Part shown: positions 42,968 to 51,747 of the stretch, in pieces
Layout: every line of letters begins with the position of its first letter
Position numbering within the stretch: the first letter of the stretch is position 1
The notes under the pieces: generated by a model
What the model saw: the letters and a program-made list of their open reading frames with translations, nothing else
Databases searched by the model: none
Told to the model about the DNA's origin: nothing
Assembly: GCA_965222175.1 (NCBI GenBank)
Contig: OZ244938.1
Location: 4,464,001 to 4,528,000, forward strand
Direction of reading: 5' to 3'
DNA from: NORP240 sp965222175
Lineage (GTDB): Bacteria > Pseudomonadota > Gammaproteobacteria > Pseudomonadales > Pseudohongiellaceae
Length of the DNA: 64,000 bases
Made by a program: the position numbers and the translations under genes

Positions 42968-44962
42968 CTATCCGGCCTGGTTATCGATTTTACCGGTGAT
43001 GTCCCCGGGCTTGCTGCCCATGGTCCGGTTGTTGCCGGCATGGGGGCTGTCCTGCCTCCCGCTGGAATTCTCGCTGGCTGATCGATACTTCTTCAGGTAA
43101 ATCAGCAGCAGGGAAATGGCTGCCGGCGTAATTCCCGGAATCCGGCTGGCCCTGCCGATGTTTTCGGGTTTCGCGGCCTCCAGCTTCTGCTTCAACTCGT
43201 TGGAAAGTCCCTGCATCTGCTGATAATCGAAATCCACCGGCAGCGGCGTGTCTTCCTGACGCTTCAGCTTTTCGATCTCTCCCTGCTGACGATGAATATA
43301 GCCCTGGTACTTGATCTGGATCTCGACCTGTTGAGCAATTGCCTCTGATTGCACCCACTGTCCGGAATCCGCTTCCCCGGCCAGCGCAGCCTGCAGGGAC
43401 CTGTACCCTACCCCTGGCCTGGACAGCAGGTCCGCCAGGCTGTACTCACGGGACGCCGGCTTTTCCAGAAGCGGATTTACCTTCGCCGCGGCGTCGGTAC
43501 CGGGTTGAATCCAGCAGCTGCGCAGGCGCTGCAATTCGGCTTCCACGCCCTCCCGCTTCTCGCAGAAGATGCGCCAGCGCCGCTCATCCACCAGCCCCAG
43601 GTTCCTGCCCTCTTCGGTCAATCTCAGGTCAGCATTGTCTTCACGCAAGGTCAGGCGATACTCGGCGCGACTGGTGAACATCCTGTAGGGTTCAGTGGTT
43701 CCCAGGGTAATGAGGTCGTCAACCAGAACACCGATGTAGGCCTGGTCCCGCCGCGGACACCACGGCTCACGGTCCTGTACAGCCAGCGCCGCGTTGCTGC
43801 CGGCCAGCAATCCCTGGGCGGCGGCCTCCTCGTAGCCGGTTGTACCGTTGATCTGGCCGGCGAAATACAGCCCTTCGATAAAACGGGTTTCCAATGAGTA
43901 GCGCAGGTCCCGGGGGTCGAAGAAATCGTATTCGATGGCATACCCCGGCCGGGTGATGTGGGCATTTTCAAATCCCCTGATCTGCCTGACCATCGCCAGC
44001 TGGATATCATAGGGAAGACTGGTGGAAATGCCATTGGGGTAGAGTTCATGAGTATCGAGTCCTTCCGGCTCGACAAATATCTGGTGGGACGTCTTGTCCC
44101 GGAAGCGCATCACCTTGTCCTCGATGGAAGGACAATAGCGGGGTCCGACGCCTTCGATAACACCGGTATACATCGGCGACCGGTGGAGGCCACCACGAAT
44201 GGTTTCATGGCAGGCTTCGTTGGTGGAGGTGATGTAGCAGGCAACCTGGCGGGGATGGTCCTGTGGACTGCCAAGAAACGACATCACCGGAACCGGCGAA
44301 TCGCCACGCTGCACAGTCATGGCCGAGAAATCCACGCTGCGGGCATCGATTCTCGGCGGTGTGCCGGTCTTGAGTCGTTCCACCCTGAATGGCAGCGCGC
44401 GTAATCGATCCGCCAGCGCCACCGACGGAGGATCACCGGCTCGCCCACCGGAAGTATTTTCCATGCCGATATGGATCCTGCCTCCCAGGAAGGTTCCGGT
44501 AGTCAATACCACCTTGCGCGCCTTGAGTCGCAAGCCCATCTGGGTAACGACGCCGCCAACCCGTGACCCGTCGATGATGAGGTCGTCAACCGCCTGCTGG
44601 AACAATTGCAGATTCGGCTGGTTTTCCAGGAACCGGCGAATCGCCGCCTTGTACAGCACCCGGTCCGCCTGTGCTCTGGTTGCCCTAACCGCCGGCCCCT
44701 TGCTGGAGTTCAATACGCGGAACTGTATTCCTGCACTGTCGGTAGCCAGCGCCATGGCACCACCCAGGGCGTCGATTTCCCGTACCAGGTGACTCTTGCC
44801 GATTCCGCCAATGGCCGGATTGCAGGACATCTGCCCGAGGGTTTCAATGTTGTGCGTCACCAGCAGCGTGCTGGCGCCGGCTCTCGCTGCAGCAAGCGCG
44901 GCTTCGGTGCCGGCATGGCCGCCACCGACCACGATCACATCAAATGTCCTGTTCAAATCCAT
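42968..44962 (-). CDS. mnmG: tRNA uridine 5-carboxymethylaminomethyl modification enzyme MnmG (GidA)
   Basis: MnmG works with MnmE to put the carboxymethylaminomethyl group on U34 of some tRNAs. The 664-residue protein has the FAD motif GGGHAG (13-18), then SCNPAIGGIGK, LKTGTPPRI and PEGLDTHELYPNGISTSLP (key residues in LYPNG). The C-terminal part with MQGLSNELKQKLEAAKPENIGRASRIPGITPAAISLL (features ENIGRASRIPG) binds MnmE and tRNA. An extra tail of about 35 polar residues extends beyond E. coli (629). It is separated from mnmE by a 494-bp AT-rich gap. Confidence 0.97.
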   Translation of the reverse strand: MDLNRTFDVIVVGGGHAGTEAALAAARAGASTLLVTHNIETLGQMSCNPAIGGIGKSHLVREIDALGGAMALATDSAGIQFRVLNSSKGPAVRATRAQADRVLYKAAIRRFLENQPNLQLFQQAVDDLIIDGSRVGGVVTQMGLRLKARKVVLTTGTFLGGRIHIGMENTSGGRAGDPPSVALADRLRALPFRVERLKTGTPPRIDARSVDFSAMTVQRGDSPVPVMSFLGSPQDHPRQVACYITSTNEACHETIRGGLHRSPMYTGVIEGVGPRYCPSIEDKVMRFRDKTSHQIFVEPEGLDTHELYPNGISTSLPYDIQLAMVRQIRGFENAHITRPGYAIEYDFFDPRDLRYSLETRFIEGLYFAGQINGTTGYEEAAAQGLLAGSNAALAVQDREPWCPRRDQAYIGVLVDDLITLGTTEPYRMFTSRAEYRLTLREDNADLRLTEEGRNLGLVDERRWRIFCEKREGVEAELQRLRSCWIQPGTDAAAKVNPLLEKPASREYSLADLLSRPGVGYRSLQAALAGEADSGQWVQSEAIAQQVEIQIKYQGYIHRQQGEIEKLKRQEDTPLPVDFDYQQMQGLSNELKQKLEAAKPENIGRASRIPGITPAAISLLLIYLKKYRSASENSSGRQDSPHAGNNRTMGSKPGDITGKIDNQAG

Positions 44963-45456
44963 AAGCCAAAACGATTCGTAAGCTGCAGTAGCAGCGGGGC
45001 CGGTAAGTATACGCCCTGGATTGCCATGATCAACTCCTGAATCGGCAATTCGCCACGGGGAACGCCAGTATCCAGTTGCTTGCCCGTGAAGTTGTCAACA
45101 GGCCGTATCCAGTAAAAGAATTTTAAATAAAATTGTTGAATAAATATTTATATAAAGTAGTAAGAGTTATATGTTGTTGTTATAGGCAAGGGCTAATTCT
45201 GTAGATAAGCCTTATTTCATCTTAGCCTTCAGTATCTTGTCCGGTGGGTAGACCTATCAGTAAGTTCTGTTTAAGCTGCCGGAAAGCTCTGCACCGGCTG
45301 TAGATCAAATTCACGTTGGCGCAGGGCCGTAAAAGTATCCCTCAGTTATCCCGATTCCCGCCCACAGGCCTGGCGGGCTTATCAACAGTATCAATCCAAC
45401 GCTGATGCAGTTATACCCATTCCCGGGAGAATTCTGCTATTCCTGTGACCAAGCTG
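44963..45456. other. AT-rich intergenic region with DnaA-box-like sites (possible second origin segment)
   Basis: This gap has no gene. A strongly AT-rich tract spans about 45112-45190. One-mismatch DnaA boxes (against TTATNCACA) occur at 45200-45208 (TGTAGATAA, minus), 45379-45387 (TTATCAACA) and 45411-45419 (TTATACCCA). E. coli oriC also lies next to mnmG. No perfect box is seen, so it is a weaker candidate than the rpmH-dnaA gap. Confidence 0.4.
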
Positions 45457-46896
45457 TTACTTGCCTATACAGAAGCTGGAAAAGATCTGTCCAAGTAATT
45501 CATCACTGGTGAGCTGGCCGGTAATTTCACCCAGGCTGACCTGGGCCAGTCGCAGGTCCTCCGCCACCAGTTCGAGGTTTTCACCGATGCGCAGCTGGGC
45601 ATCGGCAGATTCAAGATAGGTCACCGCCTTTTCAAGCGCGCGCAGATGTCTTTCCCTCGCCATAAAGCTGCCTTCCTCCCCGGCCGTATAGCCTACGGCG
45701 TGCTTGAAAGCGTCCCGTAGTGGGGTCATACCGACCTGGGTTTTCGCCGAAACCAACAGTCCGGGAATACGGTGGCCGTCCATGGTTATCGTGATATCCG
45801 TATTCAGGGAAGATTCCGGTAATAAATCCACCTTGTTAAATACCGCCAGGATCTTATGGGATGCCAGCAGGGAGGACGGCAGCTCCGTTTCCTTGAACAG
45901 CGCTTCGATGGCCTGCCCTGCACTGGTTTCTAATCCAGGATCCGTGCCGGACCCGTCACCGGCTTCGACAAGGGACTGGCTGTCGACAACCAGCAGCACC
46001 AGATCGGCGTCCCCGATAGCCCGTCGCGCTCTCCTGACACCTTCCTGTTCTACCCGGTCGTTGCTGGTTCTGAGGCCGGCGGTGTCGGTTACGTGAACCG
46101 GGATACCGTCAACATCGATAAGTTCTTTGAGAATATCCCGGGTAGTCCCGGGAATGTCGGTCACGATGGCAGAATCCCGGCCGGACAGGGCATTGAGCAG
46201 GCTGGATTTACCTACATTGGGTCTGCCGGCTATGGCAATGGTTATCCCTTCCTGCAGAATGATTCCCATCCTGGCCTGTTTGAACACTTCGCCGGTTTGC
46301 CTGATGATGGCCTGCAGCCTGTCTACTGAGTTTCCTTCGGATATGAAATCGATGTCTTCATCGGTGAAATCAATGGCCGCTTCCAGGTAAACGCGCAACT
46401 CGGTGATACTGGCTGTCAGTTCATCGATACGTTGTGAGAAGGCTCCCTCCAGAGTGCGGAAAGCAGACCTGGCGGCCTGTTCGGAATTGGCGTTGATCAG
46501 GTCGGCAATAGCCTCCACCTGGGCAAGGTCCATTTTGTTGTTAATAAATGAACGTTCTGAAAATTCGCCAGGGTTGGCAAGCCTGCAGCCAAGATCAAGC
46601 GTGCTCTTTAATATACTGTTCAGAACAAAGATACCACCGTGACCCTGGAGCTCCAGCACATCCTCTCCAGTGAACGAATTCGGTCCTTTGAAAAACAGTG
46701 CTATGCCTTTGTCGATGACCTCACCGTTCCGGTCAAGAAAGTCGGTGAAGTAGGCTTTTCTCGGAACTGGCTGAAAGCCCAGTACCTGCCGGGCGATATG
46801 ATTGCAATCGGGCCCGGAAAGTCGAACGATACCTATACCACTACGCCCGGGTGGTGTAGCGATGGCGCTGATGGTATCGGTATTCGTGATCGTCAT
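45457..46896 (-). CDS. mnmE: tRNA modification GTPase MnmE
   Basis: MnmE is the GTPase partner of MnmG. The 479-residue protein starts with the tetrahydrofolate-binding domain (DTISAIATPPGRSGIGIVRLSG, key GRSGIGIVR). The inserted G domain has GRPNVGKSS (G1), DIPGTTRD (G2), DTAG (G3) and NKVD (G4). It ends with the conserved CIGK, whose Cys is essential. Length slightly exceeds E. coli (454). It is 34 bases downstream of yidC. Confidence 0.97.
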   Translation of the reverse strand: MTITNTDTISAIATPPGRSGIGIVRLSGPDCNHIARQVLGFQPVPRKAYFTDFLDRNGEVIDKGIALFFKGPNSFTGEDVLELQGHGGIFVLNSILKSTLDLGCRLANPGEFSERSFINNKMDLAQVEAIADLINANSEQAARSAFRTLEGAFSQRIDELTASITELRVYLEAAIDFTDEDIDFISEGNSVDRLQAIIRQTGEVFKQARMGIILQEGITIAIAGRPNVGKSSLLNALSGRDSAIVTDIPGTTRDILKELIDVDGIPVHVTDTAGLRTSNDRVEQEGVRRARRAIGDADLVLLVVDSQSLVEAGDGSGTDPGLETSAGQAIEALFKETELPSSLLASHKILAVFNKVDLLPESSLNTDITITMDGHRIPGLLVSAKTQVGMTPLRDAFKHAVGYTAGEEGSFMARERHLRALEKAVTYLESADAQLRIGENLELVAEDLRLAQVSLGEITGQLTSDELLGQIFSSFCIGK

Positions 46897-46930
46897 GGTC
46901 AGAGATCACTGTGACGGGTCAGTCAGCAGT

Positions 46931-48670
46931 TCAGGATTTACCCGAAGTCGCATAGGAAGCTTCGATTTTCCTGGTAATGTACCATTGCTGCAGTATGCCC
47001 AGGAGGCTGTTTGCCAGCCAGTAAAGTACCAGGCCGGCGGGAAACCAGAGAAAGAAAACTGTCATCATTACCGGCATGAACTTCATTACCTTGGCCTGCA
47101 TGGGATCGCCAGGGGTGGGGCTCAGCGAGGTCTGGAGGTACATCGAAGCCCCCATCAACAGTGGCAGGACGAAATAGGGATCCATGACCGAAAGATCTTC
47201 AATCCAGAGAAAAAAAGGAGCGTGACGCAACTCCACGCTGCGCATCAGCATCCAGTAGAGTGCGATGAACACCGGCATCTGGACCAGCATGGGTAAACAG
47301 CCGCCAAACGGATTGATTTTCTCTTTCTTGTAAAGCTCCATGGTTGCCTTCTGCAGCTTTACCTTGTCATCTCCGTAGGACTCTTTCAGTTGCTGCATCT
47401 TTGGCATGACCCGACGCATGCCAGCCATGGACTTGTACTGCGTTTCCGTCAACTTGTAGAAAATTCCCTTGATCAATACCGTCAACAGGATAATGGCCAC
47501 GCCGTAGTTGCCAACGAACGGCTCGATGTGTGTCAGCAGCCAGTAGATGGGTGACGCCAGGAACCAGAGTATGCCGTAGTCGATGGTCAGGTTGAGGTTT
47601 GGAGCCAGTTCCGCCAGCCTGTTCTGATCAGTGGGTCCGGCATAAAACCTGATGGACTGGCTGCCGCTGGAGCCGGGGGGAACGCTGAAGGCCGGGCTGA
47701 CGAATCCGCCGATATACTGGTTGATGGCATTTTTACGGGTGGAAAAATTGTTCTGTTGTGACTGGTCCGGAATCCAGGCGGATAGAAAATAGTGCTGGCT
47801 GAAGGCCACCCAGCCGCCGGTTATATCGATGGCCGGTTCGCCATCGTCAATGTCGTCAAAATCCACCTTGATATAGGGATCGTCCTCGGCGGTCAGCGCG
47901 AAGCCGAGGAAGTTGCGGGTAAACCCGCCGGCATCACTCGGGTCTCCGAAATTGTCTCGCTTGATCTGGCCGAAGATATTGGCCTGCCAGGGCGAGGCAG
48001 AGTTATTGTCCACCAGGAACGTCACGTCGACAACATAGCTGCCGCGCTCGAAAGTAAAACGCTTGGTCACTTCCACACCGTCGTCGGTGGTCGTGACCAG
48101 GTCGACGCTGAGGGTATCCTGATTGTCACCCATGCGGAACGTGGATGCTGTGCTTTGGTAAAGTGCCCTGCCGTTGGCATCGATCCCATCGCTGCCGATC
48201 AGGCCGGACTGGGCCACGTAGCTGCGGCCCGGATCATTCTGCAGCAGGACAAACGGCTGATCCGGAGTATCCAGTTCCATGAGGTGCTGAGGTAAAGCCA
48301 GGTAGACGATGTCCCCACCGATCAGGTCGATACTCAGTTCAAGGGTGTCGGTATACACATTGACGACGTTGGCGCCCATCGCCCCGGAAGTGGCCGGGTC
48401 GCTTCCGGGAACGACTGGTGTATCTGCAGTTCCCGGAGCTGCGCTGTCGGTCGGTGCCACTGCCACCGACGACTGCGCTGGAGGTATGCTGGTTGGAATG
48501 TCCGTCTGCGGGGTCGCATCGATTGCCGGAGTGCCCAGGTCGGCAAGGCTGGCTTCCGGACGTGAGGCTGTTTCGGGAACCTGGTTCGGGTAATCCTCGT
48601 TCCATGCCAGTAACAGGAGGTAGGAGACCACGGCCAGCGCGGAGTACAGAAAAAATCGTGAAAGGTCCAT
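46931..48670 (-). CDS. yidC: Membrane protein insertase YidC
   Basis: YidC inserts and folds inner-membrane proteins, with or without Sec. The 579-residue protein has an N-terminal membrane anchor, a Pro/Ala/Thr-rich linker (about 30-95), a large periplasmic beta domain and the C-terminal five-helix core with GNYGVAIILLTVLIKGIFYKLTETQYKSMAGMR (key Arg and Lys features) and PIFIALYWML-like PVFIALYWMLMRSVELR. Length is slightly above E. coli (548). It follows yidD by eight bases. Confidence 0.97.
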   Translation of the reverse strand: MDLSRFFLYSALAVVSYLLLLAWNEDYPNQVPETASRPEASLADLGTPAIDATPQTDIPTSIPPAQSSVAVAPTDSAAPGTADTPVVPGSDPATSGAMGANVVNVYTDTLELSIDLIGGDIVYLALPQHLMELDTPDQPFVLLQNDPGRSYVAQSGLIGSDGIDANGRALYQSTASTFRMGDNQDTLSVDLVTTTDDGVEVTKRFTFERGSYVVDVTFLVDNNSASPWQANIFGQIKRDNFGDPSDAGGFTRNFLGFALTAEDDPYIKVDFDDIDDGEPAIDITGGWVAFSQHYFLSAWIPDQSQQNNFSTRKNAINQYIGGFVSPAFSVPPGSSGSQSIRFYAGPTDQNRLAELAPNLNLTIDYGILWFLASPIYWLLTHIEPFVGNYGVAIILLTVLIKGIFYKLTETQYKSMAGMRRVMPKMQQLKESYGDDKVKLQKATMELYKKEKINPFGGCLPMLVQMPVFIALYWMLMRSVELRHAPFFLWIEDLSVMDPYFVLPLLMGASMYLQTSLSPTPGDPMQAKVMKFMPVMMTVFFLWFPAGLVLYWLANSLLGILQQWYITRKIEASYATSGKS

Positions 48671-48678
48671 GGTAACCG

Positions 48679-48930
48679 TTATTTCCCAGTGGCTGAGTCG
48701 TGTTTACCAGGCAAAGTACCTGGAACCGGATCGAATCCACCTTCGTGCCAGGGATGGCAGCGGGACAGGCGGCGACCGCCCAGGTAGATTCCCTTTAACA
48801 CCCCGTGGGCGGCAATGGCTTCCTTCATATAATTGGAGCAACTTGGGTAGAAGCGACAGTGAGTACCCAGAATCGGACTGAGGATGTGCTGATAGAGAGT
48901 AATCAGCCTGATGACAAGTTGGCGAATCAT
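48679..48930 (-). CDS. yidD: Membrane protein insertion efficiency factor YidD
   Basis: YidD is a small membrane-associated protein that aids YidC-dependent insertion. The 83-residue protein has the whole family pattern: YQHILSPILGTHCRFYPSCSNYMKEAI (key features LGTHCRFYPSCSNY) and GIYLGGRRLSRCHPWHEGGFDPVP (RLSRCHPW and GG-DP-VP). It lies between rnpA and yidC as in most bacteria, though here 79 bases separate it from rnpA rather than the usual overlap. Confidence 0.96.
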   Translation of the reverse strand: MIRQLVIRLITLYQHILSPILGTHCRFYPSCSNYMKEAIAAHGVLKGIYLGGRRLSRCHPWHEGGFDPVPGTLPGKHDSATGK

Positions 48931-49009
48931 GGGATTATTGATGACCTGCTGGCGTCTTCTTACTCAATTTCTCGTGTCATTGAGTCGGAGCCGGTAGAGC
49001 CATTCCCTC

Positions 49010-49417
49010 CTAATCACTGGTTGTGGGATTTACTGGTGCAGTGGAATTGCGTTTTTTTCCTGATTTCGACTTGTTCACCACATCCAGCCACAATTGCTGA
49101 ATACTTTCTGTTATTTCCCTGTTATCCAGGGAATTCATATTGCTGCGCGCAAGAATAACGATGTCCAGCCCCGCGAGCAAACCCTGGTTTTGTCGAAATG
49201 AGGTCCTTATCAGACGTTTTACCCGGTTGCGCTGGACAGCTTTGGGAAGGTGCTTTTTCCCCACTACCAGTCCAAGTCGACCCCGGTCCAGTTGATTGTA
49301 CCTGGCCAGAATCAAGAAATAGCGGTTGGAGACCTTGTGGGTGGCCTTCTTGAAAACGGCAGTGAACTGGCCTGCCTCAGTCAGCCGCAGCTTTCTTGGA
49401 AAGCTGTAGACCGGCAA
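49010..49417 (-). CDS. rnpA: Ribonuclease P protein component
   Basis: RnpA is the protein part of RNase P, which matures tRNA 5' ends. The 135-residue protein starts with FPRKLRLTEAGQFTAVFK and has the RNR motif region KAVQRNRVKRLIRTSFR, which contacts the RNA. The C-terminal tail (KSKSGKKRNSTAPVNPTTSD) is polar and not conserved. It is 50 bases downstream of rpmH. Confidence 0.96.
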   Translation of the reverse strand: MPVYSFPRKLRLTEAGQFTAVFKKATHKVSNRYFLILARYNQLDRGRLGLVVGKKHLPKAVQRNRVKRLIRTSFRQNQGLLAGLDIVILARSNMNSLDNREITESIQQLWLDVVNKSKSGKKRNSTAPVNPTTSD

Positions 49418-49467
49418 GTCGGAGACTCCACTCTGGTTCAGGACAACAATTCGATCGGTGGCAGGAA

Positions 49468-49602
49468 TCAGGCCGACAGTCGGGCACGGCCCTTGGCGCG
49501 CCGACGCTTGATGACCAGTCTGCCACCCTTGGTGGCCATGCGGGCTCGAAAACCGTGGGTACGGGCCCTTTTGAGTACGCTGGGTTGAAATGTTCGTTTC
49601 AT
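49468..49602 (-). CDS. rpmH: 50S ribosomal protein L34
   Basis: This 44-residue ribosomal protein was found by direct translation. It has the canonical start MKRTFQPSVLKRARTHGFRA, then RMATKGGRLVIKRRRAKGRA, and ends RLSA. It is the first gene of the operon rpmH-rnpA-yidD-yidC-mnmE and begins next to the origin gap. Confidence 0.98.
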   Translation of the reverse strand: MKRTFQPSVLKRARTHGFRARMATKGGRLVIKRRRAKGRARLSA

Positions 49603-49665
49603 GGCTATTGGTTCCAGTGAATCGCTTTGCCGGCAGGAAGTGGTCTGCCGTAAAAAGGAGCGCGA

Positions 49666-49694
49666 ATTCTAGTGGTTTTAAGGCAAAGATGCAA
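49666..49694 (-). promoter_or_regulatory. Promoter of the rpmH operon
   Basis: On the minus strand TTGCAT (49689-49694) and TAGAAT (49666-49671) are 17 bases apart, about 64 bases upstream of the rpmH ATG. Confidence 0.75.
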
Positions 49695-49765
49695 TGGTGG
49701 CGGCTGGTTACGGGAACGGCCTTCAGGTCGGCAGTCTACCCGCTTATCGGCGTGATAATGACAAG

Positions 49766-49774
49766 TTATCCACA
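49766..49774 (+). promoter_or_regulatory. DnaA box, perfect
   Basis: TTATCCACA matches the consensus. With flanks it shares 13 bases (TTATCCACAGCTT) with the complement of the box at 49915. Confidence 0.85.
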
Positions 49775-49914
49775 GCTTGTTACCAGGGACAATTCCGCTG
49801 CAGAAAGAAATTTTCGAGCCTGTATTTATCGGCGATTTTTTTGTCTTTGTTTTTAACTAGCTAATTATAAAAGGAAAAATTTGTAGTAAAAAATCCTGAA
49901 AGAATCATTGAAGC

Positions 49915-49923
49915 TGTGGATAA
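49915..49923 (-). promoter_or_regulatory. DnaA box, perfect
   Basis: TGTGGATAA is the consensus on the minus strand, 149 bases from the first box and in opposite orientation, about 85 bases before the dnaA start. Confidence 0.85.
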
Positions 49924-50008
49924 CAAATTTTCAATTGAGTTAGTATTGTCATCCTTCATCAAGAACAAAAAAAATAATTCTTAAAGAGTTACTCTGGGGA
50001 ACGGTAAA

Positions 50009-51673
50009 GTGCTGGCAGTTGATTGGCAGAATTGTGTTGAGATTTTAAAAAGCGAAATTCCCCTTCAGCAATTTAACACCTGGATCCGGCCGCTAAAGGT
50101 CGAAACCGAGACGGAAGCGGTGCAATTGATTGCGCCCAATCGGTTCGTCAGGGATTGGGTGGAAGAAAAATACAAGGATCGTATTGAGGAATTGCTGAAG
50201 GGATATTGTGAAACCGCGAGGGTGGCGATCAAGGTCACCGACAAGCGGAGTTCACTGACGGCCCTGAATTCCGGTGAAATCCCGCAGGACAGCGGGTCAA
50301 CAGCATCGGATGCCTCGGTTAAATCTGCTGAAAACGGCAGAAATAAAGGTCCTGTCACTGGTCGGGAGACGGCCCGGCCCGGATCCCCGATGGGGCCCGG
50401 GCTGCTGAAAAGTCCGGAATCTGACGGTTTCAACGGTGCTGTCAATGACAGCCCCGGCGATAGGTACCCGGGAAAAACCTTCGAGGCAGATACCGGGAAC
50501 GAGTCGGGTGGCGAGCTGTCCCGCATCGTGGAAAAGACCGATCAGGACATACGGTTGTCGGTAACGTCCACATCACGGCATCAGGGGGCTGCGTCACCCG
50601 AGCGCGCGTTGATGAAAGCCGGTGGGCAGACGGTCAGTGGCCGCATAAGTCATAAGAGCAAGCTGAACCGGGATAGCACGTTTGATAATTTCATCGTCGG
50701 CAAATCCAACCAGCTTGCCAGGGCTGCGGCACTGCAGGTAGCCGAAAACCCGGGCAAGGCCTACAATCCGTTGTTCATCTACGGCGGCGTAGGGCTGGGC
50801 AAGACGCACCTGATGCATGCCATCGGTAATTACCTGCTACAGACCAAACCCGATGCAAAAATAGTCTACCTGCATTCAGAGACTTTCGTGGCTACCATGG
50901 TTACCGCGTTGCAGTTGAATGCTATCAATGAATTCAAACGCTACTACCGGTCCGTCGACGCGTTACTCATCGACGATATCCAGTTTTTTGCCGGGAAGGA
51001 ACGATCCCAGGAGGAGTTCTTTCACACCTTCAACGCACTGCTCGAGGGAGGTCAGCAGATAATCCTGACCTGCGATAGATTTCATAAGGAAATCAGCGGG
51101 CTGGAAGAGCGCTTGAAATCCCGCTTCGGTTGGGGACTGACGGTTGCCGTAGAGCCGCCGGAGTTGGAAACGCGGGCGGCGATCCTGATCAAGAAGGCAG
51201 CTCTGGTGGACGTGCACCTGCCCAGTGAAGCAGCATTGTTTATCGCCCGACGTTTACGTTCCAATGTGCGTGAACTGGAAGGGGCTTTAAAGAAAGTGAT
51301 TGCTCACTCCAGTTTTGTTGGGCGGCCAATTGACCTGGAACTGATCAAGGAAGCCCTTAAGGATCTGTTTGCCCTGCAGGACAAAATGGTGTCAATTGAC
51401 AACATACAGCGGTCAGTAGCGGAATACTACAAGATTAAAATGGGTGATATGTTGTCAAAAAGACGAAACCGCTCAGTGGCCAGGCCTCGACAGGTAGCCA
51501 TGTCGTTATCCAAGGAATTGACAAATCACAGCCTGCCGGAAATTGGCGACGCGTTTGGAGGCCGTGATCACACGACAGTGCTGCATGCCTGTCGACAGAT
51601 CAGTAAATTAAGAAAAACCACCACCGATATCGAAGAGGATTACAACAACCTGCTTCGATCCCTGACAGGATAA
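50009..51673 (+). CDS. dnaA: Chromosomal replication initiator DnaA
   Basis: DnaA opens the origin and loads the helicase. The 554-residue protein starts at GTG with GGGGA eight bases upstream. Domain I has WIRPL at about 25-29; the AAA+ domain starts after TFDNFIVGKSNQLARAA with Walker A GGVGLGKT (259-266) and LLIDDIQFF as Walker B. The DNA-binding signature FGGRDHTTVLHACRQI is near the end. Domain II (about 83-218) is some 135 residues of low-complexity Ser/Gly/Pro/Asp, much longer than in E. coli (whole protein 467). Upstream boxes suggest self-regulation. Confidence 0.97.
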   Translation: MLAVDWQNCVEILKSEIPLQQFNTWIRPLKVETETEAVQLIAPNRFVRDWVEEKYKDRIEELLKGYCETARVAIKVTDKRSSLTALNSGEIPQDSGSTASDASVKSAENGRNKGPVTGRETARPGSPMGPGLLKSPESDGFNGAVNDSPGDRYPGKTFEADTGNESGGELSRIVEKTDQDIRLSVTSTSRHQGAASPERALMKAGGQTVSGRISHKSKLNRDSTFDNFIVGKSNQLARAAALQVAENPGKAYNPLFIYGGVGLGKTHLMHAIGNYLLQTKPDAKIVYLHSETFVATMVTALQLNAINEFKRYYRSVDALLIDDIQFFAGKERSQEEFFHTFNALLEGGQQIILTCDRFHKEISGLEERLKSRFGWGLTVAVEPPELETRAAILIKKAALVDVHLPSEAALFIARRLRSNVRELEGALKKVIAHSSFVGRPIDLELIKEALKDLFALQDKMVSIDNIQRSVAEYYKIKMGDMLSKRRNRSVARPRQVAMSLSKELTNHSLPEIGDAFGGRDHTTVLHACRQISKLRKTTTDIEEDYNNLLRSLTG

Positions 51674-51747
51674 CACGTGTTGGTTTTTGCCCGGAATGGA
51701 TGGGCAATGACGATTATTCAAGGAATCTAAAGGAAAACAATCGAGTC

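Larger units (their letters stand above)
49603..50008. other. Probable replication origin oriC (rpmH-dnaA gap)
   Basis: Transcription diverges here, rpmH leftward and dnaA rightward, and most genes on both sides follow. The gap has two perfect inverted DnaA boxes and an AT-rich tract (about 49845-49990) that would serve as the unwinding element. This is where Pseudomonas has its origin. No SeqA-style cluster of GATC sites is visible. Confidence 0.75.

Noticed and set aside
42545..43081. 178-codon plus-strand frame over the rsmG-mnmG junction
   Set aside because: Antisense to two conserved genes, with no domain.
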